The notes under the pieces were generated by a model, which ran no database searches, was not told where the DNA came from, and saw only the letters and a program-made list of their open reading frames with translations. Positions 1 to 7,089 of a stretch of 12,092 bases of DNA are shown in pieces; positions within the stretch are counted from its first letter, which is position 1, and every line of letters begins with the position of its first letter. A program made the position numbers and the translations under genes. The DNA is from Gemmatimonadota bacterium (GTDB lineage: Bacteria > Gemmatimonadota > Gemmatimonadetes > Gemmatimonadales > GWC2-71-9), in assembly GCA_017889745.1 (NCBI GenBank), contig JAGGAG010000072.1, positions 1 through 12,092 on the forward strand. Reading direction: 5' to 3'.

Positions 1-56
1 AGACATCCTGAGAGATGGTGTTGCACACCTGTTTTCGAGAACGGAGCACCGCACCC

Positions 57-734
57 ATGACTTCCCTGACGACTCGCAACCGGCTTCTGGCCGTCTCGCT
101 TGTCTGTATCGCCGCCTGCACCGGAGGCACTTCGACAGAGCGCCCCGGTGCGTCCGGCAAGTCCACGGACAAGCCGGCTGCCACCGCACCGGCCGCGCCG
201 AAGAGCTTCGCGCTCGCCGCGGGCACGCGGATCGACGCTGCGCTCACCGACACGATCAGCTCACGCCACGGGCGTGCGGGCAATGCATTCACCGCCCGGG
301 TGGTGGAGGATGTCCGAACCTCGGGCGGCTCGGTGGCCATACCCGCCGGATCGACGGTCCAGGGGACCATCGTGGAAGTGAGCCCCGCTCCGAACACCAG
401 ATCCACGGGTACGCTGACGCTCGCGGTCACGACGGTCACCGTTCGCGGGCGGGCCTATGACCTCGATGCTTCAATCGACTCCCTCAACACGGTCAGCAAG
501 GGACGAGGGGTCGAGGGCGTGGATGTGGCGCGTGTCGGCGCGGGCGCGGCGGCCGGCGCGATCCTCGGGCAGGTGATCGGTGGGAACGCAAAGGGGGCCG
601 TCATCGGTGGTGTGGCTGGAGGAGCCGCCGGGGCTGCCGTTTCCGTGATCATGAAGGACATGGACATCGTGCTGCCGGCAGGATCGCACCTGATGCTGAC
701 GTTGCGGCAGCGCTTGACGGTGATGGCCAACTGA
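57..734 (+). CDS. Glycine-zipper lipoprotein of unknown function
   Basis: A 225-residue protein when started at the ATG at 57. This start is preferred over an ATG at 15 because it places a short basic N-terminus before a hydrophobic stretch ending in a lipobox (Ile-Ala-Ala-Cys, Cys21), and GGAG lies at 43-46. The protein is therefore predicted to be exported and lipid-anchored. After a Ser/Thr/Pro/Ala-rich linker (about residues 22-48), residues 50-150 form a beta-rich region with the pattern AGT...L...I-S-S...G and IPAGS-V-G. Residues about 163-200 form a Gly/Ala-rich glycine-zipper segment (GAGAAAGAILGQVIGG and following) that could insert into or pack against a membrane. The C-terminus repeats a LPAGS-x-L motif. 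Proteins of this build are common and functionally uncharacterised; an envelope-associated role is inference. No operon partner is evident: the next gene starts 93 nt later with its own ribosome binding site. Confidence 0.8.
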   Translation: MTSLTTRNRLLAVSLVCIAACTGGTSTERPGASGKSTDKPAATAPAAPKSFALAAGTRIDAALTDTISSRHGRAGNAFTARVVEDVRTSGGSVAIPAGSTVQGTIVEVSPAPNTRSTGTLTLAVTTVTVRGRAYDLDASIDSLNTVSKGRGVEGVDVARVGAGAAAGAILGQVIGGNAKGAVIGGVAGGAAGAAVSVIMKDMDIVLPAGSHLMLTLRQRLTVMAN

Positions 735-827
735 GGAACCACTCTGTTCTGAGAGGCTCGCCCTGGCGGTATCGTCCCGGATGCCGGTGACGGAAGCCTG
801 CGGGGCGGAACATCAAGGAGGGAAAAT

Positions 828-977
828 ATGCTGTGGACCCTGGTGGTAATCCTCGTCTTGCTGTGGGCCGTTGGGATGGTCAGCTCCTACACCATGGGCG
901 GGCTCGTTCACATTCTGCTGGTCATCGCGATCGTGGTGGTGCTGTTTCGTGTCATACAGGGTCGCAAAGTCGTATAG
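828..977 (+). CDS. Small lmo0937-family (DUF5670) membrane protein
   Basis: A 49-residue protein too short for many gene callers. It starts at an ATG 5 nt after a near-perfect Shine-Dalgarno sequence, AAGGAGGG at 815-822. The translation has two hydrophobic segments (about residues 2-18 and 26-41) joined by a short turn with SSYTMGG, followed by HILLVIAIVVVL and a basic tail ending RVIQGRKVV. This pattern matches the lmo0937/DUF5670 family of tiny two-helix membrane proteins, whose function is unknown; stress-related expression has been suggested in some bacteria. The strong ribosome binding site and the family match make it a real gene. It ends 7 nt before the 3' end of the convergent tRNA gene. 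Confidence 0.88.
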   Translation: MLWTLVVILVLLWAVGMVSSYTMGGLVHILLVIAIVVVLFRVIQGRKVV

Positions 978-984
978 CGGTCAG

Positions 985-1058
985 TGCCCCCGAGAGGAAT
1001 CGAACCTCCGGCCAACAGTTTAGGAAACTGCTGCTCTATCCAACTGAGCTACGGGGGC
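985..1058 (-). tRNA. tRNA-Arg (anticodon CCT)
   Basis: Read on the minus strand, a full 74-nt cloverleaf folds. The 7-bp acceptor is GCCCCCG/CGGGGGC. The D stem is GCTC/GAGC with loop AGTTGGATA. The anticodon stem is GCAGT/ACTGT with loop TTCCTAA, giving anticodon CCT, which reads AGG. The variable loop has 5 nt and the T arm is GGAGG-TTCGATT-CCTCT. The discriminator base is A. CCA is not encoded: the next minus-strand bases are CTG, so CCA must be added by nucleotidyltransferase. A weak -10-like TACATT occurs upstream (plus coordinates 1071-1076), but I see no convincing -35. The gene sits between the DUF5670 gene and the divergently read DUF155 gene. No intron or mismatch in the stems was seen. 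Confidence 0.96.
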
Positions 1059-1166
1059 GTACGACCGTAAAATGTACACCGTGCGGGCCCGCCTATGGAG
1101 CCAGTCACCCTCCGGTGCTGACCCGCGCCGCGAGCGCGATTCGCGCCAAGGCTGCAGTATTCGACT

Positions 1167-2267
1167 ATGGCCCGCGCACCGGACGGCACCCTCACGCTCA
1201 CCCTGCTGCTCGACGTCGGCGAGCGGATCGACCTCGCCCTGGCCGAGCCGCGCGCGCGATCGTCGGGACGGGAGGGACACCGTCCCGCGTTGCGGCGCGG
1301 CGAGGCCCGGAGCAGCATCCGGATTCCCACTCCCCCACTCATCCTCGAGTTGCCGGCCGAATCGGACGCCACGGACCTCCCCGCCGGCTGGAGCGAGGCA
1401 CGCCAGGTGGCCGTGTACGACTTCGGCGTGCTGAGCTGCCGCCGGATCCTCAAGTGGCCGGCAGACACGCCCTGGGCCTTGCTTGTCGATGCCGTCGCGC
1501 GGCTGATCCATGCGGGAGAGATGCAGCGATGGGGAGAACCGCTTGGCAACGCCGCGGAGTCGCTGCTCGGTGCCGCGATCCAGGAGCCGGAGCGGAGCCC
1601 CGTGCGCGAGGAGTACGCCATCCTGAGGCTCGATGGGGAGCCGGAAGGCGGTCTCGGCGAAACGGACGTGCCCCGGCTGCTGCTGGGGGAGAACCGCCCG
1701 CTCACGCCGGCCGCGCGCGAGGGCCTGCTCGGGCGGGAGTTCCGCTACACGCTGCTCGACCGCACCGTGGTGGCCTATGACGCCGCGCTCGTGGTGGAAC
1801 CAGACCCGACCGATCATGACGTCGAGTTGCTGATCGAGTTCGCCAATGCGCAGCTGCTGGAGCTCGAGGTGTACGACGCCATCCTCGAGACGCGCCTGCC
1901 GCTGCTCGACGCCCGCGCCGCCGCCATGGGTGCCGGGCCGGGGGCGCTGCTGGCGCGGCGCTCGCAGCGGGTGGTGACGGAACTCCACCAGCTCACGACG
2001 CGCACCTCGCGGCTGATCGAGCAGGCCACCAACGCACTGCGGATCACCGATGACATCTACCTTGCCCGGATCTACCGCGCCGCCCTGGACGTGATGAACG
2101 AACCCGCCTGGCGGCAGAGCGTCGAGCGCAAGCTGATGCTGGCTCGGACCATGGCGGAAGCGCTGAACGACCTGGCGGTGTCGGCGCGGGCGCAGGCACT
2201 CGAGCTCACCATCGTCCTGCTGATCCTGTTTGAAATCGTGCTGACGCTCGCCCAGCGCTGGCGTTAG
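1167..2267 (+). CDS. RMD1/YagE family (DUF155) protein
   Basis: A 366-residue protein. The first half holds KWPADTPWALLVDAVARL and a stretch around DFGVLSCRRI. The second half contains HDVELLIEFANAQLLELEVYD and a long helical region with RMD1/DUF155 hallmarks: DIYLARIYRAALDVM, then W-x-x-S-V-x-x-K-L, then a C-terminal hydrophobic helix LELTIVLLILFEIVLTL (about residues 345-361). Yeast members (Rmd1, Rmd8) and mitochondrial RMND1 are membrane-associated proteins linked to sporulation or mitochondrial translation; bacterial members are uncharacterised. The ATG at 1167 is the first usual start after an in-frame TGA at 1119. No good Shine-Dalgarno precedes it; AAGG at 1148-1151 is 15 nt away. Its TAG overlaps the stop codon of the convergent apt gene. 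The family call is fairly firm, the function unknown. Confidence 0.8.
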   Translation: MARAPDGTLTLTLLLDVGERIDLALAEPRARSSGREGHRPALRRGEARSSIRIPTPPLILELPAESDATDLPAGWSEARQVAVYDFGVLSCRRILKWPADTPWALLVDAVARLIHAGEMQRWGEPLGNAAESLLGAAIQEPERSPVREEYAILRLDGEPEGGLGETDVPRLLLGENRPLTPAAREGLLGREFRYTLLDRTVVAYDAALVVEPDPTDHDVELLIEFANAQLLELEVYDAILETRLPLLDARAAAMGAGPGALLARRSQRVVTELHQLTTRTSRLIEQATNALRITDDIYLARIYRAALDVMNEPAWRQSVERKLMLARTMAEALNDLAVSARAQALELTIVLLILFEIVLTLAQRWR

Positions 2268-2794
2268 AGGGAGACGAGCGAGTGGTGGCGGGCGCCGGCC
2301 AGGCGGCGGCGCCCCTCCAGCACGCCGATCTCGAGCAGGAAGGTCCAGCCAAGCAGGTCCGCCCCGAGCCCGCGCACCAGCTTCCCCGCCGCCTCGGCAG
2401 TTCCCCCGGTGGCGAGCACGTCATCCGCGATGAGCACCCGGTCGCCCGGCTTGCAGGCGTCCCGATGGGCCTCGAGGCTGTCCTCCCCGTACTCGAGCGC
2501 GTACTTCTCGGACACCGAGTCCCATGGCAGCTTGCCGGGCTTCCGGAGCGGAATGAACCCCGCGCCGATGCGGGTGGCGAGTGGTGCGCCGAGGATGAAC
2601 CCGCGGGCCTCGATGCCGACCACGTGGGTGACGCCGGCATCGCGGAAGGGGGCCGCCATGGCGTCCACCGCGTCGGCGAAGAGGCGCCCGTTGTGCAGCA
2701 CCGGCGTGATGTCCTGGAAGATGATGCCCGGCTTGGGATGATCAGGAATGGCGCGCAGGGTGCGAAGAACCCGCTCGGCGACGTCGTTCGACAT
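2264..2794 (-). CDS. apt: Adenine phosphoribosyltransferase
   Basis: A 176-residue cytosolic enzyme converting adenine and PRPP to AMP and pyrophosphate (purine salvage). The PRPP-binding loop VLIADDVLATGGT lies at residues 120-132. Other family signatures are PKPGIIFQDITPVL (20-33), VVGIEARGFILGAPLA (58-73) and the flexible-loop region RKPGKLPW (84-91). Length and architecture match bacterial Apt. The ATG at 2794 lies 2 nt after the acyP stop, so it is translationally close to its upstream neighbour. It is the last gene of the ten-gene minus-strand block. Its TAA stop (2264-2266) overlaps the TAG of the convergent DUF155 gene, with no terminator hairpin visible between them. Confidence 0.96.
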   Translation of the reverse strand: MSNDVAERVLRTLRAIPDHPKPGIIFQDITPVLHNGRLFADAVDAMAAPFRDAGVTHVVGIEARGFILGAPLATRIGAGFIPLRKPGKLPWDSVSEKYALEYGEDSLEAHRDACKPGDRVLIADDVLATGGTAEAAGKLVRGLGADLLGWTFLLEIGVLEGRRRLAGARHHSLVSL

Positions 2795-2796
2795 GA

Positions 2797-3059
2797 TTAC
2801 CGGGTGCTGAAGGTGGTGAATGATTCGGTGACCTGCGCTGGCTCGGCCACCACACCAGTGACGTGTGCCGGGCGCGGCCCGCGGGCGAGTGCCTTCTCGA
2901 GCTCCTCAAGTGCGTGCGCCTCGCCGTCGGCCACCACCTCCACGCGACCATCAGCAAGGTTGGCGGCGTAGCCCACAAGACCCAGCCGCATGGCCTCCCC
3001 GCGCGCAAAGAAGCGGTAGCCGACGCCCTGCACCCGGCCGCTGACGAGGTAACGCCGGG

Positions 3060-3063
<4 letters not shown>
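2797..3063 (-). CDS. acyP: Acylphosphatase
   Basis: An 88-residue protein of normal length for the family, which hydrolyses the carboxyl-phosphate bond of acyl phosphates. The signature SGRVQGVGYRFFARGEA near the N-terminus supplies the phosphate-binding loop and catalytic Arg17. GYAANLADGRVEVVADG supplies the catalytic Asn35, 18 residues later, the usual spacing. The ATG overlaps the stop codon of the upstream DedA gene in an ATGA arrangement (4 nt), and apt follows after 2 nt. The physiological substrate of bacterial acylphosphatases is usually unclear. The same operon encodes PlsY, which consumes acyl phosphate, so a housekeeping link is conceivable but is inference. Confidence 0.95.
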
Positions 3064-3701
<638 letters not shown>

Positions 3702-3718
3702 CAGGTCTCCCGATCGTG

Positions 3719-4387
3719 TCAGCGGCGAAAGCCGTGTTCACCGATGAGCGGCACGAAGCGCACGTCACCGAGCGAGGTGGTCTCGTAATTGTCCGCGTCG
3801 CGGCGCGTCACCAGGTGGAGCGCCTGCTTCTCCCGGTCGCCGATGGGGATCACCAGCCTCCCGCCCACCGCGAGCTGCTCGAGCAGCGGCTTCGGCACCT
3901 CGGGTGATGCTGCCGCCACCAGGACGGCATCGTACGGCGCATAGGGACGCCATCCGAGGGTGCCGTCGCCGCCCAAGATGGTGACGTTCCCGATGCCGAG
4001 CTCGAGCATGATCTTCTGGGCTTCCCGGGTCAGCTCGGGCACGCGCTCGACGCTGAACACCCGATCGGCGACCATGGCCAGCAGCGCCGTCTGGTATCCC
4101 GACCCGGTGCCGACCTCGAGCACCTTTTCCCGGCCGGTGAGCCCGAGCACCTCGATATAGCGGGCCTGCACCCACGGCTGGGAGATGGTCTGCCCGCCGC
4201 CGATCGGAAGTGCCGCGTCCTCGTAGGCGCGGTGCCTGACGCTCTCGGGCACGAAGCGGTGCCGGGGCACGAGGCTCACGGCGCGAAGCACGCCCAGATC
4301 CCGAATGCCCCTGGACTGCAGCGTCTCCACGAGGCGCGTGCGATAGCCCTGATAGCTGTCCCCGCCGCTCAGCCCTCCAGCGACCAT
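3719..4387 (-). CDS. pcm: Protein-L-isoaspartate O-methyltransferase
   Basis: A 222-residue SAM-dependent methyltransferase that marks isoaspartyl damage in ageing proteins for repair. Motif I EVGTGSGYQTALLA lies at residues 91-104. The family-specific region RFVPESVRHRAYEDAALPIG followed by QTISQPWVQARYIEVL lies at 44-80. GDGTLGWRPYAPYDAVLVAA lies at 140-159. The reading frame is open back to 4540, but that stretch is out-of-frame surE sequence. The ATG at 4387-4385 gives a normal family length and overlaps the end of surE by 19 nt. The GGTGAGGGG directly before it is too close to be an ideal Shine-Dalgarno, so translational coupling to surE is likely. The surE-pcm pairing is a conserved bacterial arrangement, here with merR upstream. 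Confidence 0.93.
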   Translation of the reverse strand: MVAGGLSGGDSYQGYRTRLVETLQSRGIRDLGVLRAVSLVPRHRFVPESVRHRAYEDAALPIGGGQTISQPWVQARYIEVLGLTGREKVLEVGTGSGYQTALLAMVADRVFSVERVPELTREAQKIMLELGIGNVTILGGDGTLGWRPYAPYDAVLVAAASPEVPKPLLEQLAVGGRLVIPIGDREKQALHLVTRRDADNYETTSLGDVRFVPLIGEHGFRR

Positions 4388-5118
4388 CCCCTCACCGTTT
4401 CGATCAGGCCATAGTTCGTGAGGTCCATCTGCAGCGGCGTGACGGAGATGTAGCCCTCGTGGATCGCGGCATGGTCCGAGGTGATGCCGCCGGTCCAGGT
4501 GATGCTGCCGCCGCCGATCCAGAAGATCTCCCTGCCCCACGGGTCCTTCATGCGCATCAGCGACTCGGAGAAATAGCGGCTGCCCAGGCTCGTGACCCTG
4601 AGACCCTGCGCCTCGCCCGCGGGCACCGGCGGCAGGTTGACGTTGAGCAGGGTGTTGGCCGGGTAGGCGGCGATCGTGGTGACATGCCGCACCAGCCGGG
4701 CGATGGCCTCGCGGTACGTCGCCATCGTCTCCGGGCTGTGCCCGGCGAAGGACAGCGCCACGCCGGGCACGCCGAGCATCACCGCCTCCATGGCGGCCGA
4801 GACCGTGCCCGAGTAGAGCACGTCCTCGCCCATGTTGGGACCATGATTGATGCCGGAGAAGACGAAGTCGGGGCGCTCAGGCATGAGCGCCTGCATTGCC
4901 AGCATGACGCAGTCGGTGGGAGTTCCATCGACCTGCCAGGCGCCGTCGGGGCGTCGCTGGGGGCGGAGCGGGCGATGCAGCGTGAGGGAATGGCTGGTGC
5001 CGCTCTGCTCCCGGTCGGGCGCCACGACGGTGACATGCGCGACGTCGCGGCACGCGTCGGCGAGCAGGGCGAGACCGGGAGCCAGGATGCCATCGTCGTT
5101 CGTGACGAGGATGTTCAC
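4369..5118 (-). CDS. surE: 5'/3'-nucleotidase SurE
   Basis: A 249-residue metal-dependent nucleoside monophosphatase, associated with stationary-phase survival. It begins MNILVTNDDGI with the metal ligands Asp8 and Asp9. APDREQSGTSHSLTL holds Ser39. FSGINHGPNMGEDVLYSGTV holds the ligand Asn91, and the AAMEAVMLGVPGVALS region follows. All family landmarks are at their usual positions. The start codon is GTG (5118-5116), overlapping the merR TGA as GTGA (4 nt). The 3' end overlaps pcm by 19 nt. Family members dephosphorylate 5'- and 3'-nucleotides and sometimes short polyphosphate. With Pcm it forms the classic survival pair. Confidence 0.96.
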   Translation of the reverse strand: MNILVTNDDGILAPGLALLADACRDVAHVTVVAPDREQSGTSHSLTLHRPLRPQRRPDGAWQVDGTPTDCVMLAMQALMPERPDFVFSGINHGPNMGEDVLYSGTVSAAMEAVMLGVPGVALSFAGHSPETMATYREAIARLVRHVTTIAAYPANTLLNVNLPPVPAGEAQGLRVTSLGSRYFSESLMRMKDPWGREIFWIGGGSITWTGGITSDHAAIHEGYISVTPLQMDLTNYGLIETVRGWSLEG

Positions 5119-5492
5119 TGCCCGCCAGCCGCCTTCCGCCCGTCGATGAGGGCGAGGAGTTCGTCAAACCCGGCGCGCAGGTCGCGCACCGTCTCGAGCT
5201 CGAGCGCGCGACGCGACTCGGCACGCAGGGCGCCCGAGCGCCGGTACTGCTCCACCCGGTGGCGCGCTCCCTCGATGGTGTACTTGTCGGTGTAGAGCAG
5301 GTGCTTGACCAGGAGTATCAGCTCAATCTCGCGCGCCTTGTAGACGCGATTGCCCGAGCGATTCTTGGCCGGGCTGAGGAAGCGGAACTGACTCTCCCAG
5401 TACCGGAGCACGTGCGGCTTGAGGTCGGTAAGGGTGCAGACCTCGCCGATGGAAAAGAACTCCTGCGTGGTGCCGATGGTGGTCACCGCCAT
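5115..5492 (-). CDS. MerR family transcriptional regulator
   Basis: A 125-residue protein with an N-terminal MerR winged helix-turn-helix: FFSIGEVCTLTDLKPHVLRYW (about 12-32), then the wing NRSGNRVYKAREIELILLV (44-62) and YTIEGARHRV (71-80). Residues 82-118 form a charged helix suited to the antiparallel dimer coiled coil. No cysteine cluster or large effector domain follows, so metal or drug sensing cannot be inferred. The ATG lies inside the last codons of gpsA (10 nt overlap), and the gene overlaps surE by 4 nt, so it is embedded in the operon. Similar short MerR proteins sit beside surE/pcm in other bacteria. Its targets are unknown; autoregulation of this operon is possible, but no MerR-type operator was identified here. 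Confidence 0.9.
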   Translation of the reverse strand: MAVTTIGTTQEFFSIGEVCTLTDLKPHVLRYWESQFRFLSPAKNRSGNRVYKAREIELILLVKHLLYTDKYTIEGARHRVEQYRRSGALRAESRRALELETVRDLRAGFDELLALIDGRKAAGGQ

Positions 5493-6478
5493 TGTTCGGC
5501 CTTGAGCGTGCGCTCCATCAGGTTGCGGGTGGCTTCGGCCGGCGACTGCCCCTCGAAGAGGATCGCCGCCACTTCGCTGGAAATCGGCAACTCGACCCCC
5601 AGCTTCTGTCCCAGTGCCGCCGCCGCCCTGGCGGCGTTGGCGCCCTCGGCCACGGTGCGGTGGCGCGCCCGGTAGGCCTCGTAGGTCTCACCCTTCGCCA
5701 GCGCCAATCCGAGCTGCCGGTTGCGGCTCAGGTCGCCGGTGGCCGTGAGGATGAGGTCGCCCATGCCGGCGAGGCCCGCGAAGGTGAGCGGATCGGCCCC
5801 GTGCGCCACGCCAAGGCGCGTGATCTCGGCCAGGCCGCGGGTGAGCAGCGCCGCGCGCGCATTGTTGCCAAGATCGAGCCCGTCGAGCACGCCCGCCGCG
5901 ATGGCGATCACGTTCTTCAGCGCGCCGCCGAGCTCCACGCCCACGACATCAGTGTTGGAATAGACGCGAAAGCGCGGGGTCGAGAACGCGGCCTGGACCG
6001 CTTCGGCGACCTCGGGGCTGGCCGAGCTCGCCACGACTGCCGTCGGGCGCCGCTCGTACACCTCGCGCGCGAAGCTCGGCCCCGAGAGCACCGCGAGCCG
6101 GGCCTGAGGCAGCTCGGCGGCAATTACGTCGGACATGAGCGCCAGGGTGTCGCTCTCGAGTCCCTTGGTGGCGCTCACGATGATCGTGCCGCTGGGCACT
6201 GCTTCCTGTACCCGCCGGAGCACCGAGCGCAGGGCATGGCTCGGTGCCACCGAGACGACGATCGAGGCCCCCTTCACCGCTTCCGCCGCATCGCCGACGG
6301 CGCGGAGCGAAGGCGCGAGCGGCGAGCCGGGCAGGAACACCGGATTGAGATGCGAGGCGTTGACGGCCTCGACCACCTCGGCCTCGTAGGCCCAGAGACG
6401 GACGTCCTCTCCCTTCCGCGCCAGCAGGTCGGCCAGCGTGGTGCCCCAGCTCCCGGCTCCCAGGACGGCGATGCGCAT
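5483..6478 (-). CDS. gpsA: Glycerol-3-phosphate dehydrogenase [NAD(P)+]
   Basis: A 331-residue cytosolic enzyme reducing dihydroxyacetone phosphate to sn-glycerol-3-phosphate for phospholipid synthesis. The Rossmann motif MRIAVLGAGSWGTTLADLLA is at the N-terminus. Other signatures are NPVFLPG (45-51), SATKGLE with Lys105, LSGPSFAREV (131-140), the catalytic ELGGALKNVIAIAAG with Lys188, GNNARAALLTRGLAEI (204-219) and GLAGMGDLILT followed by SRNR (235-254). The frame is open further upstream to 6877, but that is plsY sequence in another frame. The ATG at 6478 starts exactly at the Rossmann motif and shares one base with the plsY stop (TGATG). The product feeds directly into PlsY, encoded immediately upstream. 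The 3' end overlaps merR by 10 nt. Confidence 0.97.
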   Translation of the reverse strand: MRIAVLGAGSWGTTLADLLARKGEDVRLWAYEAEVVEAVNASHLNPVFLPGSPLAPSLRAVGDAAEAVKGASIVVSVAPSHALRSVLRRVQEAVPSGTIIVSATKGLESDTLALMSDVIAAELPQARLAVLSGPSFAREVYERRPTAVVASSASPEVAEAVQAAFSTPRFRVYSNTDVVGVELGGALKNVIAIAAGVLDGLDLGNNARAALLTRGLAEITRLGVAHGADPLTFAGLAGMGDLILTATGDLSRNRQLGLALAKGETYEAYRARHRTVAEGANAARAAAALGQKLGVELPISSEVAAILFEGQSPAEATRNLMERTLKAEQWR

Positions 6479-7089
6479 CAGCTGGTCTCCACGCGCCGGC
6501 CGAAGCGATTCTCGGTACCGGCGAGCAGGCGCCTGATGTTGGCGCGATGGAACCAGATGATCGCCGCGGCCACCAGCGCATCGATCCAGACCAATTCCCT
6601 GCGTCCCGGATACAGGAAGTAGACGGCGAACGGGAGCCCGGCGGCGCCCACGATGCTGCCGAGGGAAACGTACCCGGTGAGCCAGACAATCAGCATCCAT
6701 GCCACCGCCACGACGCCCACCGCGGCCGGCGTGAGTCCCAGCATGACACCGGTGGCGGTGGCGACGCCCTTGCCGCCCTTGAACCCGGCGAACACCGAGT
6801 ACACATGGCCCACGATGGCCGCGATGCCGATGAGCAGCGCCGTGACGAGCGACGGCGATACGCGGGGCGCGAAGCACAGGACCGGAATCGTGCCCTTCAG
6901 GATGTCGAGGAGCGCCACCGGAATGGCGTACTTCCAGCCGAGGACCCGGTAGACGTTGGTGGCGCCGAGATTGCGGCTGCCATGCTCGCGCAGGTCAATC
7001 TTCCGGAACAGCTTCCCGACGATGAGGCTGGTGGGGATCGCGCCCACCAGGTACGAGAGCAGGACCCACGGCAGCGCGCCGACGGTCAC
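6478..7089 (-). CDS. plsY: Glycerol-3-phosphate acyltransferase PlsY
   Basis: A 203-residue integral membrane enzyme transferring the acyl group from acyl phosphate to glycerol-3-phosphate, giving lysophosphatidic acid. Motif 1 is SYLVGAIPTSLIVGK (12-26), motif 2 is HGSRNLGATNVYRVLG (36-51) and motif 3 is GHVYSVFAGFKGGKGVATATG (94-114). Several hydrophobic helices surround them. The frame is open to a GTG at 7146, but I chose the GTG at 7089-7087. It overlaps the der stop as GTGA, like other junctions in this operon, and gives the usual short N-terminus before the first helix. The extra 19 residues of the longer version lie in the end of der and look non-native. gpsA, which makes its acceptor substrate, follows immediately. 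Confidence 0.95.
   Translation of the reverse strand: MTVGALPWVLLSYLVGAIPTSLIVGKLFRKIDLREHGSRNLGATNVYRVLGWKYAIPVALLDILKGTIPVLCFAPRVSPSLVTALLIGIAAIVGHVYSVFAGFKGGKGVATATGVMLGLTPAAVGVVAVAWMLIVWLTGYVSLGSIVGAAGLPFAVYFLYPGRRELVWIDALVAAAIIWFHRANIRRLLAGTENRFGRRVETS

Noticed and set aside
833..1780. Plus-strand 315-codon open frame
   Set aside because: It runs through the DUF5670 gene, across the tRNA and into the DUF155 gene in another frame. The Arg/Pro-rich translation matches nothing recognisable.
1020..1988. Minus-strand 322-codon open frame
   Set aside because: It reads through the tRNA gene and is antisense to the DUF155 protein, which has clear family signatures.
4388..4540. N-terminal extension of the pcm frame
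   Set aside because: This stretch encodes surE in another frame, and the extension is His/Arg-rich and unlike any Pcm N-terminus. The ATG at 4387 gives the normal length.
5492..6622. Long plus-strand open frame (376 codons) opposite gpsA and plsY
   Set aside because: It is antisense to two certain genes. Its translation is rich in Arg, Gly, His and Ala with no family motif, typical of a shadow frame in GC-rich DNA.
6479..6877. N-terminal extension of the gpsA frame
   Set aside because: It is plsY sequence read out of frame. The Rossmann motif begins exactly at the ATG at 6478.
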